NCBI RefSeq assembly: GCF_025499465.1 | Contig: NZ_JAIMCA010000003.1 | Coordinates: 186,001-250,000 of the forward strand | Source: Allobosea sp. BH3 | GTDB taxonomy: Bacteria; Pseudomonadota; Alphaproteobacteria; Rhizobiales; Beijerinckiaceae | Reading direction: 5' to 3' | Length of the DNA: 64,000 nt | In this document: positions 16,365 through 25,373 of the stretch, in pieces | Position numbering within the stretch: position 1 is the first letter of the stretch | How the letters are laid out: each line of letters starts with the position of its first letter | Notes under the pieces: model-generated | Databases searched by the model: none | Told to the model about the DNA's origin: nothing | What the model saw: the letters and a program-made list of their open reading frames with translations, nothing else | Translations under genes and position numbers: made by a program

Positions 16365-17702
16365 ATGAAAGCGACGCTTCGCGGCCTGGCCGCACTTGCC
16401 GTTCTCGGGTCTTTCATCGTTTTTCCGGGAGCGACCCTTCAGGCGCAATCGGTGAAGGCCTCCGATCAGGAGATCAGCGACGCCTACATCTATCTTCTTG
16501 GGCGTCTGCTGATCACGCGCCAGCAGCAGGTGGACTTCAAAGAGGGCTTCAAGTGGAACGAGCTCGTCCACCGCAAGCCCGGAGAGGTTGACTGGCCGAA
16601 CCCGAACCTCGACGTCGCCTATTCGGAAGCCTGGGTCGCGACGGATGAGTCGAGCTGCACGATCGTCACCGTCCCCAAGGTCGAGGGCCGCTACTACACG
16701 GTCCACTTCCTGAACGGCTGGGGCGAGACCGTCGCCAACATCAACGAACGGCTCTTTCCCAAGCGGCCGTTCGGTGAGTTCGCCGTGTGCCTTCGCGACG
16801 CGAAGGTCGACCTTCCGGCGGGGGCGACACGCATCGACCTCCCGGTGCGCACGTCCCGCGTCCTCGCCCGCGTCGAACTCGGATCCGATCCGGCTGGTGC
16901 GATCGCCTTGCAGCATCAGTTCAAGCTGAAAGCTACGGGGACACCGAAGACGCCGGCAATCGCGCCGACACCGATCTTCGAGATCGAGACCCCGCCGGGT
17001 GTCGAGGCCTTCGAGGCGGCGGCGATTGCCTTGGATGGCGAACCGGACCTCAGCGTAGGCCTGGAGGATCTCCAACGAAAGGCGCAGGAGATCGCCGAGG
17101 CAGTCAAGGAGCCGGGCGAGCGAGCTCGCGTCGATCAATCGATACGAACCCACGCCTTCACCGCCTTCGCCAAGGCCGGAGAGAGGATCGGCCATGGGAC
17201 GGTGATGAATGGCTGGGCGCGGCCGGGAGTCGTGGGCGAATATGGCCTAGACTATCTGGCGCGAACGCTGGTCAACAACGGCGGTATCTGGGCCAACATC
17301 AAGCCGGAGGTGCTGTATTATCGCGGGAGCCGGGATCGGGACGGTAATGAACTCAGCGGTGACCACGTCTACACCCTGACATTCCCGAAGGACCAACTCC
17401 CCGCGCAGTCCGCGACCTTCTTCTGGTCAGTGATCGCCGTCGATGGGCACCGCTTCCGCGTCTTGCCGAACCCGTTGAACCGCTTCCTGATAAACAACCA
17501 ATCGAAACTGACATTCGGCTCGGACGGCTCCCTGACCCTGTACTTCAGCGATAAAAAGCCCGCGGACGCGCCCGATGGAAACTGGCTACCGACTCCAACG
17601 CCGAAGGGTGGAAAATACCGGCTGACCTTCCGGTTCTACCGACCGACGGAAGGCGTGGCGAACGGCACCTATTTTCCGCCGCCGCTGATCCGGCGCCAGT
17701 GA
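16365..17702 (+). CDS. Secreted DUF1254/DUF1214 protein (second copy)
   Basis: A 445-residue exported protein (signal MKATLRGLAALAVLGSFIVF). N-terminal DUF1254 features: AYIYLLGRLLITRQQQVDF, NLDVAYSEAWVATDES, YYTVHFLNGWGETVAN. C-terminal DUF1214 features: ATFFWSVIAVDGHRFRVLPN, NRFLINNQSK and GSLTLYFSDKKP. It is a diverged paralogue of 10136-11605, with both transcribed away from the regulator. The role is unknown. GGGAGCGGGGAC precedes the ATG as ribosome site. Confidence 0.87.
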   Translation: MKATLRGLAALAVLGSFIVFPGATLQAQSVKASDQEISDAYIYLLGRLLITRQQQVDFKEGFKWNELVHRKPGEVDWPNPNLDVAYSEAWVATDESSCTIVTVPKVEGRYYTVHFLNGWGETVANINERLFPKRPFGEFAVCLRDAKVDLPAGATRIDLPVRTSRVLARVELGSDPAGAIALQHQFKLKATGTPKTPAIAPTPIFEIETPPGVEAFEAAAIALDGEPDLSVGLEDLQRKAQEIAEAVKEPGERARVDQSIRTHAFTAFAKAGERIGHGTVMNGWARPGVVGEYGLDYLARTLVNNGGIWANIKPEVLYYRGSRDRDGNELSGDHVYTLTFPKDQLPAQSATFFWSVIAVDGHRFRVLPNPLNRFLINNQSKLTFGSDGSLTLYFSDKKPADAPDGNWLPTPTPKGGKYRLTFRFYRPTEGVANGTYFPPPLIRRQ

Positions 17703-18209
17703 TGCTAGTGATCGGGGCTTTCGGCTTCTCTCAGCCTCTAGCCGCCGCGCATTCCAGGCACGCAGCGATTGGATTTCCGCAGTCATGTCTCGCGAGGGCG
17801 TCGAGTCGCGACATACCACAATGCCAAGATAGACACCGTCTTATGACACCCTAGCTCCGGCCAGGAATCGTTTGACTGACGTGAGCCTGAGGCGCGTTTT
17901 ACCGGCGCCGACAGGCACTGCCACGCAGCGCTAATTCCGCTGTCGTGTTCTTTTCTTGAAGCGCCGGATCGAGAACGAAGCGATCGCTCCTGCGAAGCGT
18001 GGCAGGATGAGGTGCATCCGTCCTGCATCCGAACCGGGCTGCACACAACTTGGCCCGGCTAACCATCCGAGCGGTCGGGAGCTTGAGCCTCCAGGTGGAA
18101 TACAGTTCGAAGATTGGCATGAGATCGTCGTCGGAGGTTTGCGCCGAGGCCGGATATCCTGCAGCTCCGCCGGATCTTCTTCGCACAGTGGAACGAGGCG
18201 CGCGAACTG
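17703..18209. other. Intergenic region without recognisable gene
   Basis: About 500 bases between convergent genes. Short open frames exist on both strands but none has a signal peptide, ribosome site or recognisable motif. No strong terminator with a T-tract was found. Confidence 0.4.
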
Positions 18210-18767
18210 TCAGGCGGCGGCCTTGCCTTGCAGCCTAAGACGGACACCGAGGGCATCGTCCAGCTTTGATTTCGTGCTCGTCATCGTTTCGGATTTCATT
18301 TCGCTTTGAGTGAGGCCGAGGATTTTCGCGACCTCGGCCCGGGCCTTTCGAACGAACTCGATGAATCCTTGATGGCGGGCCGATCTGCCGAGGACAGCAT
18401 CGATGGCGTCGAGGGTCCACAGAACCGTCGCCCAGCATTCGAGGAAGCCCACCGGCATCCCGGTATATTCCTTCGCGATCATCAGCCGGGTGATGGGCGG
18501 GCGGTTCCCGCAGAAGAAGGCGGAGATGACGCGCAGTGCCATCCTAGGCCAGCCTTGCTCCTCCGAAGTGGCGTCGAGACCATTCGGCAGTTCAGGGTAC
18601 CGCGCCTTGTAAAGCAGGAGCGTCAGCCAGAACCGCACACGCAGCACGTCGCTAGGCCCCAACGGACCGGCAGCCCCGGTGATATTGGCCGCATATTGGT
18701 GGATCAGTCGTTCGAACTGCTTCGGATCGATGTCCGAGTTCCGCCACGCTGCTCGGCATCGCCGCAT
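18210..18767 (-). CDS. Hypothetical protein (185 aa)
   Basis: A 185-residue, probably helical protein with no signal peptide. Notable stretches are FERLIHQYAANITGAAG, DVLRVRFWLTLLLYKARYPE, a Trp/Phe-rich centre (GFLECWATVLWTLDAIDAV) and a basic C-terminus. I do not recognise it. Codon use resembles its neighbours. The start is uncertain as no clear ribosome site precedes the ATG at 18767. It lies downstream of the DeoR gene on the same strand, ~90 nt away, and could be the operon's last gene. Confidence 0.55.
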   Translation of the reverse strand: MRRCRAAWRNSDIDPKQFERLIHQYAANITGAAGPLGPSDVLRVRFWLTLLLYKARYPELPNGLDATSEEQGWPRMALRVISAFFCGNRPPITRLMIAKEYTGMPVGFLECWATVLWTLDAIDAVLGRSARHQGFIEFVRKARAEVAKILGLTQSEMKSETMTSTKSKLDDALGVRLRLQGKAAA

Positions 18768-18859
18768 CGCACTGGTGGCCCTTTTTTGCGATGAAGAGGG
18801 CGAACCGGCTCAAAGCTTCGGAGGACTGACAAGCCCAAGCTGCAAGATCGAGACCGAGG

Positions 18860-19621
18860 TCACGACGCTATGACCACCTCGGCGTGATCCAGCGCGAGCG
18901 CTACTCCCTCATGCGGCGGGGCATCGCTGACGAAAACGTTCACGGACTGCCAATCGCAGACGTGTATCAGGCCATGTCGTGCGTATTTCGAGCTATCGAG
19001 CAAGAGCATGACCCTTTCCGCCAACGGGATCATCGCGCGTTTGAACTCCGTCTCGAACATGTCGAAATCCATGCACCCGCGGACTGGCGACGCCGCTGCG
19101 ACCGACATGACGAACAGGCCCGGCGCGAACTGACTGGCGAAGTCGATGGCCGAAGGGCCGACGATCGTACGGTCCTCGGCCCGAAGCTCGCCGCCGGGAA
19201 GGATCACCCGGTGCTGGGGGCCGGCTGACGACAGAATGCTCGCGACCTCGAAAGAGAAGGTGATAGCCGTGAGGCGGCTGCGCTTTTTCGCAAGTTCGCG
19301 GGCCAGGAAGCAGGAGCTCGAGCTGTTGTCGAGCAGGATGGTCGCCCCATCCTCGATGAGCTCGGCCGCCGCGATCGCGATACGCCGCTTGGCGACGGCC
19401 TGCTCCTGCAGACGGCGCTCGAACGGCGCCTCCCAGCCGACATCGTTGAGCCGGACGCCCCCGTGGAACCGCTCGACGATGCCGTTCTCCGCAAGCGACT
19501 TGAGGTCCCGGCGAATGGTTTCGTCGGAGACCTGAAAGTGATCGGCGAGATCGAGCACCGTGCTGGCCTGTATCTCGCGCAGCCAGCCGACGATCTGCTG
19601 CTGCCGCAAAGTCTGGGACAT
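18860..19621 (-). CDS. DeoR/GlpR-family transcriptional repressor
   Basis: A 253-residue protein with an N-terminal DeoR helix-turn-helix (TVLDLADHFQVSDETIRRDL, then GIVERFHGGVRL) and a C-terminal DeoR sensor domain (LLDNSSSSCFLARELAK, MLLLDSSKYARHGL). DeoR repressors sense phosphorylated sugars or glycerol phosphate. It starts 12 nt after the ATP-binding protein gene as the last gene of a Ugp-like importer operon, so it probably represses that operon and the divergent phosphodiesterase gene. Closest by context to GlpR-type regulators. Confidence 0.9.
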   Translation of the reverse strand: MSQTLRQQQIVGWLREIQASTVLDLADHFQVSDETIRRDLKSLAENGIVERFHGGVRLNDVGWEAPFERRLQEQAVAKRRIAIAAAELIEDGATILLDNSSSSCFLARELAKKRSRLTAITFSFEVASILSSAGPQHRVILPGGELRAEDRTIVGPSAIDFASQFAPGLFVMSVAAASPVRGCMDFDMFETEFKRAMIPLAERVMLLLDSSKYARHGLIHVCDWQSVNVFVSDAPPHEGVALALDHAEVVIAS

Positions 19622-19632
19622 TCTGCGATCTC

Positions 19633-20706
19633 TTAAATGGCTGCGAGCGCGCGCCCGCTGGTGGCGTCGAACAGGCGGGCCCGGGTCAGATCGAAAGACA
19701 GCGAGACCTCGGCTCCGCTTTCCGGGGCCTCGGACACCGGCATGCGGGCGACGATGCGGTCCTGACCGATTAGAATTTCCGCCAGTGCTTCGGAGCCGAT
19801 CAGTTCGGTGCGTTCGACGATGCCCCTCGTCATGCCCTCAGCGGGCCGGGTCAGCCGAATCTCCTCGGGACGCACGCCGAGAAACACGTCGGCAGCGCCA
19901 GGGCGCGCCGCCAATGTCGTCGTGAAGCGCTCGTGCTGGAGCAGGCTACCCTCGCCGTCCGGCGTTACCGCGCAGCGCAGCAGGCTCATCTCGGGTGTGC
20001 CGATGAAGGTGGCGACGAATGTGTTGGCCGGGCGCATGTAGAGCTCCATCGGCGGGCCGACCTGCTGCAGGCGACCTTCGGAGAGGATCGCAACGCGGGT
20101 GCCCAGCGTCATCGCCTCGATCTGGTCGTGCGTAACGTAGATGACCGTCAGGCCCAGTTCCTTGTGCAGGCGCTTGAGCTCGCCGCGCATGCGCGTGCGC
20201 AGCTTGGCGTCGAGATTGGAGAGCGGCTCGTCGAAGAGGAAGACCTTGGGCTGGCGCACCAGCGCCCGGCCGATCGCCACACGCTGACGTTCACCGCCGG
20301 AAAGCTGGTTCGGCTTGCGGTCCAGCAGATGCGTGATGTGCAGGATCTCCGCCGCTTCGCGGATACGCCTGTCAACCTCGACCTTGCCGAGATTGGTGGT
20401 CTTGAGCAGGCCGAAGGCCATGTTCCGATAGGCGGTCATATGCGGGTAAAGCGCATAGGACTGGAACACCATGGCGATGTCGCGCTTCTGCGGCTGGGCG
20501 TGCGTGACGTCTGCACCGTCGATGAGCAAGCGGCCGGAGGTGATGTCCTCCAGCCCCGCGATCATGCGTAGCGTTGTCGACTTGCCGCAGCCCGAAGGGC
20601 CGACCAGCACCATGAATTCCTTGTCGGCGACGGTCAGATCGACCGCGTGCACCGTCGGGCGGCCGGCATAGGCCTTGCTCACGCCCTTAAGAACGACCTC
20701 GGCCAT
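19633..20706 (-). CDS. ugpC: Ugp/Mal-type ABC importer ATP-binding protein
   Basis: A 357-residue ATPase starting MAEVVLKGVSKAY. Walker A GPSGCGKST (~residues 37-45), Q-loop VFQSYALYPHM, signature LSGGERQRVAIGRAL, Walker B KVFLFDEPLSNLDAKLR, then H-loop YVTHDQIEAMTL. The C-terminal ~120 residues form the TOBE/regulatory domain (LGVRPEEIRL). This is the MalK/UgpC subfamily. It pairs with the permeases 20718-22501 and the binding protein 22563-23873. The symbol is by subfamily; glycerol-3-phosphate as substrate is inferred from context only. Confidence 0.9.
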   Translation of the reverse strand: MAEVVLKGVSKAYAGRPTVHAVDLTVADKEFMVLVGPSGCGKSTTLRMIAGLEDITSGRLLIDGADVTHAQPQKRDIAMVFQSYALYPHMTAYRNMAFGLLKTTNLGKVEVDRRIREAAEILHITHLLDRKPNQLSGGERQRVAIGRALVRQPKVFLFDEPLSNLDAKLRTRMRGELKRLHKELGLTVIYVTHDQIEAMTLGTRVAILSEGRLQQVGPPMELYMRPANTFVATFIGTPEMSLLRCAVTPDGEGSLLQHERFTTTLAARPGAADVFLGVRPEEIRLTRPAEGMTRGIVERTELIGSEALAEILIGQDRIVARMPVSEAPESGAEVSLSFDLTRARLFDATSGRALAAI

Positions 20707-20717
20707 GATCCCGATCC

Positions 20718-21596
20718 TTACTTGAGTCCGGCGTGCATGAAGCTGTCGACGAAGCGACGCTGGAAGATGACGAAGAGCAGCAGCAGCGGCGAGACCACGA
20801 CGACGGTTGCCGCCATAAGGCGCGTCCAGTCGGCACCACTGTCGGATTTGGCGAGCAGCCCGAGCCCGATCGGCAGGGTGCGCACGCCCTCGCTGTTGGT
20901 GACGAGCAGCGGCCACATGTAGTCGTTCCAGTGCGTTACGACGGTGATGATGCCGAAGGCGATCAGCGTCGGTTTCACCAGCGGCAGGTAGACGTGCCAG
21001 AGAATGCCGAAATGTCCGCAGCCGTCGAGGCGCGCCGCATCGGCGAGTTCCGTCGGCACCTGCCGGAAGGCTTGTCGCAGCATGAAGGTGCCGTAACCGG
21101 AAGCGACGAAGGGCACGATCATCGCCGGCAGCGAATTGAGGATGCCGAGTTCTCGCACCGTGACGAAGTTGGTCAGGAAGGTCGCGTAGATCGGGAACAT
21201 GATCTGCAGCAGGAACAGCGTGAAGAGCAGGTTCTTGCCGGGGAAATTCAGCCGCGCGAAGGCATAGGCCGCGAGTGTGATGGTTGTGAGCTGGGCGACC
21301 AGGATGCCACCCGTCACCAGGATCGAATTGACGAGATAGGTGCCGAACGGCGCGACCGAGAGGGCTGCCGGGTAGTTGCCCCATTCCAGCGCCTGCGGCC
21401 AGAATCCTGCGGCGGGATCGAAGACCTCGGTGCGCGCTTTGAGCGACGTCACGAGGATCCAGAGCAACGGGCTCAGCCAGAGCAGCGCAATCGGCACGAG
21501 CACCAGATGAAGCCAGCCGCGCCGAAGGGCGGCGAGGGCAGGGCGGGGACCAGTGAGCACCGGCACCGAGGTTGTCTCGGATGAAAGGCTCGTCAT
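20718..21596 (-). CDS. ugpE: Carbohydrate-type ABC permease (MalG/UgpE-like)
   Basis: A 292-residue membrane protein with six predicted helices. The start MTSLSSETTS lies 2 nt after the stop of the other permease; the longer frame upstream overlaps that gene and is rejected. The coupling (EAA) loop reads ELADAARLDGCGHFGILW, ending LPLVKP. The C-terminus FQRRFVDSFMHAGLK is typical of the MalG/UgpE branch. Forms the inner-membrane channel with 21599-22501. Confidence 0.9.
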   Translation of the reverse strand: MTSLSSETTSVPVLTGPRPALAALRRGWLHLVLVPIALLWLSPLLWILVTSLKARTEVFDPAAGFWPQALEWGNYPAALSVAPFGTYLVNSILVTGGILVAQLTTITLAAYAFARLNFPGKNLLFTLFLLQIMFPIYATFLTNFVTVRELGILNSLPAMIVPFVASGYGTFMLRQAFRQVPTELADAARLDGCGHFGILWHVYLPLVKPTLIAFGIITVVTHWNDYMWPLLVTNSEGVRTLPIGLGLLAKSDSGADWTRLMAATVVVVSPLLLLFVIFQRRFVDSFMHAGLK

Positions 21597-21598
21597 GC

Positions 21599-22501
21599 TC
21601 AGCGCCCCAGATAGTGAATGCGCCGGCCGAAGACGGTGGCGATCACCGCGATCAGCCCGCCGACGAAGAGCAGCAGAACGTTGGCGAGTGTCGAGGCATA
21701 GCCGATGTCCTGATACTGGAAGCCGTTCTGGTAGATGTAGAAGGTCAGCACGTTGGTGGCGTCCGCCGGCCCGCCATGCGTCATGACGTAGACGTAGTCG
21801 AAGATCTGGTAGGAATGCAGCAGGCCGATGATGACGACGAAGTAGAGCGTCGGCGAGATCAGCGGCAGCGTGATGTGGATCAGGCGGTGCCAAGCCGAGA
21901 CGCCATCGAGACGTGCCGCTTCATAGAGGTCCGAGGGCACGAGCTTCAGGGCCGCCAGAAGGATCAGCATGAAGTAGCCCGAATATTTCCAGACGCTCAT
22001 CACCATGATGGCCGGCAGCGCCCAGGTGCTGTCGTAGAGCCAGGCGGTGTCGGGCAGGCCTATCAGCCGCAGCCCCTGATTGATCGGACCGTAGCTCGCC
22101 GAATAGAGGAAGACCCAGACCATGCCGGCTGCGACCGACGGGATCATCACGGGATAGAAGAAGGCGGAACGGTAGATCGCCATGCCGCGTAGCTTGGAAT
22201 CCAGCGCCACCGCCATCAGCAACGCACAGGTGATCGCCACGGGGATGGTGATGATCGTGTAGAAGGCGGTATTGCCAAACGCCTTCCAGAACAGGCGATC
22301 TTCCCAGAGGCGCTGGTAGTTCTCCAGGCCCAGCCAGATGATCTTGCTGTCGCCCAGCACCACGTCGTGGAAGCTGAACCAGATCGAGCGCAGGATCGGC
22401 CAGTAGGTGAAGGCCGCCAGGAAGACGAGCGACGGCAGCAGCAGCAGATAGGCGAGGCCAGCCTCGCGGATGCGGGCCTGAAGCGTGGCGCCGACGACCA
22501 T
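21599..22501 (-). CDS. ugpA: Carbohydrate-type ABC permease (MalF/UgpA-like)
   Basis: A 300-residue membrane protein: a first helix (LAYLLLLPSLVFLAAF), then YWPILRSIWFSFHD typical of the family, and an EAA loop (DLYEAARLDGVSAWHRLIH, ending LPLISP). Six membrane segments are visible. It is 61 nt downstream of the binding-protein gene and almost abuts the second permease, so the order is binding protein, UgpA-like, UgpE-like, UgpC-like, DeoR. Confidence 0.9.
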   Translation of the reverse strand: MVVGATLQARIREAGLAYLLLLPSLVFLAAFTYWPILRSIWFSFHDVVLGDSKIIWLGLENYQRLWEDRLFWKAFGNTAFYTIITIPVAITCALLMAVALDSKLRGMAIYRSAFFYPVMIPSVAAGMVWVFLYSASYGPINQGLRLIGLPDTAWLYDSTWALPAIMVMSVWKYSGYFMLILLAALKLVPSDLYEAARLDGVSAWHRLIHITLPLISPTLYFVVIIGLLHSYQIFDYVYVMTHGGPADATNVLTFYIYQNGFQYQDIGYASTLANVLLLFVGGLIAVIATVFGRRIHYLGR

Positions 22502-22562
22502 TCAGACGTCTCCGGAGTTGCGAAGGACCGCCCGCCGCGAAGGCGGCGGGCGGCAATAGCGA

Positions 22563-23873
22563 TCAGCCGCGGCGACGCAGCAAGCGCTGGATCTCGCGAT
22601 TGGAATTGGCGTTGGCTTCCTTAAGCGCCGCATCCGGCTTGATCTCGCCGGCCAGCGTGCGGTCGAGCGCACTCTTCAGATATTCGCGGACCTTGCTGTA
22701 GCCCGGAACCTGGAGGAAAGCGCCGGCATAGGCCGACTGGTCGAGCGCGACCTTGGCCTGCGGAACGTCCTTGAGATAAGCCTTCATCTCGGGCGTCTCC
22801 CAGGACGACTTGCGCACGGCGAGATAGCCGGTGTCGCGGCCCCATTGGGACTGCACCTCGGTGCTGGTCATCCAGCGGGCGAAGGCCCAGCTCGCCTCGA
22901 TCGCGGCGTCAGACTGCTTCTTGGCGATCATGATCGGACCGCCGCCCTGGCACGCGCCGAAGGTCTTGTTCTTCGGCATGAAGGCCACGTCCACTTCGAA
23001 GGAGGACGACTTGCGCAGGTTCGTGAGCGACCCGGTCGAGTGGTAGAGCATGGCGGTGCGCCCGGCCATGAAGTCGTTGGCCGAGCCTTCCCAGGTCGAA
23101 GCCTTCGGCATCACGCCGGCCTGCTCCATCTTCACCCAGAATTCCAGCGCGTCGAGCGCGGCCGGATTGTCGAACAACACCTTGTCCTTGGTCCACGGCA
23201 CCAGTTCGTTCTGGCGGCAGTAGCACTCGAAGATCCAGTCGTGCCAGCCGCCGCCGATGGTCAAGCCCCAGCGCTTCAGCTCGCCCTTGTCGCGGATCGT
23301 GAGCGCCTTTGCGACGTCCATGAGTTCGGTCCAGGTCTCCGGAGCCTTGGCGATGCCGGCTTCCTTCATTGCGGTCTTGTTGAGATAGAGCACCGGTGTC
23401 GAGGGCTGGAAGGGCAGCCCGTGGAGCTTACCGTCCGAGACGCAGGTCTCGAGGAAGCCCGGGATGAAGTCCGTGTAGATGTCGTCGGCCTTGGCCTTGG
23501 CGGTAATGTCGGCCAGGCCGTCCAGGCCAAGGAATGCCTGCAGCGCCGAGTTGATGGGCAGGAAGGTCGACGGAGGGTCGCCGACGCCCATGGCTGTCAT
23601 CACCTTCTGCTCGGTGTTGTCGTAATTGCCGGCGTAGATCGCCTCGACCTCGATCGCCGGGTGGGCGGCGTTGAACTTGCTGATCATGCCGGCGACGAGC
23701 TTGTTGATGTCACCAGAGACGCCAACAGGATACATGAACTGAAGCTTGGTCTTGGCCTGAGCCTGAGCGCCGCGCAGGAACGTGGCGCTCGCGACTGTGG
23801 CGGCGCCGGTGGTGAGAAGGCGGCGACGCGAGATTCCATGCGGGGCTTGGCCGAATGTGGATTTGCTCGACAT
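22563..23873 (-). CDS. ugpB: ABC importer extracellular substrate-binding protein (UgpB-like)
   Basis: A 436-residue family 1 solute-binding protein. The N-terminus has a twin-arginine signal (HGISRRRLLTTGAATVASAT), so it is probably exported folded by Tat. The mature part has KLQFMYPVGVSGDINKLVAG, HAIEVEAIYAGNYDNTEQK-type strands and GRTAMLYHSTGSL, as in UgpB/MalE relatives. First gene of the operon. Ligand may be glycerol-3-phosphate, a glycerophosphodiester or a polyol; the pairing with a metallophosphoesterase favours the first two. Confidence 0.88.
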   Translation of the reverse strand: MSSKSTFGQAPHGISRRRLLTTGAATVASATFLRGAQAQAKTKLQFMYPVGVSGDINKLVAGMISKFNAAHPAIEVEAIYAGNYDNTEQKVMTAMGVGDPPSTFLPINSALQAFLGLDGLADITAKAKADDIYTDFIPGFLETCVSDGKLHGLPFQPSTPVLYLNKTAMKEAGIAKAPETWTELMDVAKALTIRDKGELKRWGLTIGGGWHDWIFECYCRQNELVPWTKDKVLFDNPAALDALEFWVKMEQAGVMPKASTWEGSANDFMAGRTAMLYHSTGSLTNLRKSSSFEVDVAFMPKNKTFGACQGGGPIMIAKKQSDAAIEASWAFARWMTSTEVQSQWGRDTGYLAVRKSSWETPEMKAYLKDVPQAKVALDQSAYAGAFLQVPGYSKVREYLKSALDRTLAGEIKPDAALKEANANSNREIQRLLRRRG

Positions 23874-24173
23874 TTACAACTCTCCAGGCGACGTGGGGAC
23901 AACGGGACCTGGAAACCAATCGCGGTTGCCGGGCCGACCTCTGACGAGCCACGACGCGCCTGATCGCGTCATGCGCAATCGCCGAGCCGTCCGGGCGTAA
24001 GCGCTTCTGCTTTCCGACCATGACAGTGGCATTACGCGAAGGAGGATAAAATTGGATAAGCGGCATTAAATTTATACAATCTGCACAAATATCCACATTT
24101 CGCCTCAGATCCCTTGACGAAATGCCTGCCGGCGAAGCATGCGCAGAAAGGCGCATGCAGGGACGAGGGGACA
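23874..24173. promoter_or_regulatory. Divergent promoter region of the Ugp-like operon and phosphoesterase gene
   Basis: About 300 bases between divergent starts. The segment 24035-24105 is clearly AT-rich against the GC-rich background (stretches such as GGATAAAATTGGATAAG and TTAAATTTATACAAT), as expected for overlapping promoters or a DeoR operator. No perfect inverted repeat was found by eye. Confidence 0.5.
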
Positions 24174-24938
24174 ATGCTCATTCTGCAACTCACTGATTTT
24201 CACGCCGTCGCCGAGGGCAAATTGGTCGGCGGCGTCGATACGCGCTTGGCGTTCACGCAACTGTTGAGAAGCGTGGCGCAACTGGATCCGCGTCCGGACA
24301 TGATCGTCGTCAGCGGCGACGTCGGTGATGACGGCACGGATGCCGAGTATGCCTTCGTGGCGGCCGGACTGCGTGGGCTCGGCGTGCCCTTCGTCGTCGT
24401 GCCGGGCAATCACGATCTCAGGGAACCACTGCGCCGGGCCTTTAGTGAGGAAATGGGGCGCGCCGCCTCTCACCTTGCCTTCCAACGTCACATCGGCGGC
24501 GTTCGGATCATCGGCCTCGACACGCTCGTGGAGGGGCACGCCCATGGCGCCTTATCGGACGAACAGCTCCATTGGCTCGAGAAGGAGCTCAACGATACCG
24601 GCACCAAGCCGACCCTGATCGTGATGCACCACCCACCCTGTCAGACCGGGATTCCGTCGATGGATGCAATCGGCCTGAGATTGGGCCGCGAGTGGCTGAT
24701 GGAGCTGTTGGAACGGCGCGCCGACATCCTCGGCATCCTGAGCGGCCATGTCCATCGGGCTATCTTCACGCGCTTGGCGCAGATACCCGTCGTCATTGCG
24801 CCGTCGGCAACTTATCAGTTCGCGCTGGATTTTGTCCGGACAGGAGTGTTCGAGATCGTGCAGGAGCCTCCTCAGCTCATGCTGCATCAGATCAGTGAGG
24901 GCAAGGACGCAATAACGAGCTATCTCGTTCCCGCATGA
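24174..24938 (+). CDS. Metallophosphoesterase (GpdQ/CpdA-like phosphodiesterase)
   Basis: A 254-residue calcineurin-like phosphoesterase. All metal-binding motifs are present: LTDFHA (D-x-H), VVSGDVGDDG, VVPGNHDLRE, IVMHHPPC and LSGHVHRAIF. The start MLILQLTDFHA has GAGGGG upstream. This subgroup cleaves phosphodiesters such as glycerophosphodiesters (GpdQ) or cyclic nucleotides (CpdA). It is divergent from the Ugp-like importer and near a DeoR/GlpR-type repressor, which suggests hydrolysis of imported glycerophosphodiesters in the cytoplasm. Confidence 0.88.
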   Translation: MLILQLTDFHAVAEGKLVGGVDTRLAFTQLLRSVAQLDPRPDMIVVSGDVGDDGTDAEYAFVAAGLRGLGVPFVVVPGNHDLREPLRRAFSEEMGRAASHLAFQRHIGGVRIIGLDTLVEGHAHGALSDEQLHWLEKELNDTGTKPTLIVMHHPPCQTGIPSMDAIGLRLGREWLMELLERRADILGILSGHVHRAIFTRLAQIPVVIAPSATYQFALDFVRTGVFEIVQEPPQLMLHQISEGKDAITSYLVPA

Positions 24939-24955
24939 GGCGTGAAAAAATGCTA

Positions 24956-25002
24956 TGCGCCACTTCCGGACATTGGGCCCACTCCCGAAAGCGGACCGAC
25001 GC
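24956..25002. repeat. Dispersed degenerate intergenic repeat, copy A
   Basis: Contains CACTTCCGGACATTGGGCCC followed by ACTCCCGAAAGCGGACCG. Related segments occur at 27361, 29985, 34681, 47598 and 47796, always between genes. This is the best-conserved copy. Confidence 0.6.
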
Positions 25003-25058
25003 CGAGCGCGTGCCGCTGTCGCATCAGAAGTCCTAAGTCCCTTAGTCTCCTCCGCTAC

Positions 25059-25373
25059 TCACTCGCTACTGAAACTCTCAAACTCGTCGGCCTCATCGTC
25101 ATATAGGAGCTTCATGAGCATGACATAACGATTGAGGGAGGCCATGCTGATGTCACGAACACATCGCTCACGCAGCTTGAAAACTTCAACGTGAATACCT
25201 TGACGTAGATTTGCGGTGTGGAGGTTGAACAGCTCGCTACGCTCAAGCATGCGAGCGAGTTCCTTGTCCCAGGCAGAACAGGCGCGAGCCTGACGCGTCG
25301 CCGATTGCGCACCTTCAGCGAGGCCGCCGCACAAGATGCAGAGGTTCACAGCGAATACCGCAAATCTTCTCAT
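25059..25373 (-). CDS. Small secreted hypothetical protein (104 aa)
   Basis: Signal peptide (MRRFAVFAVNLCILCGGLAEG) followed by a helical, charged domain: ACSAWDKELARMLERSELF, LRERCVRDISMASLNRY and an acidic end. Two cysteines in the mature part could pair in the periplasm. I do not recognise it. The sequence is slightly AT-richer than neighbours, suggesting acquired DNA. No operon partner is apparent. Confidence 0.55.
   Translation of the reverse strand: MRRFAVFAVNLCILCGGLAEGAQSATRQARACSAWDKELARMLERSELFNLHTANLRQGIHVEVFKLRERCVRDISMASLNRYVMLMKLLYDDEADEFESFSSE

Noticed and set aside
19633..21384. N-terminal extension of the UgpC-like frame to 583 codons
   Set aside because: The extra part overlaps the permease gene out of frame; the ATPase begins at the ATG at 20706, where homology starts.
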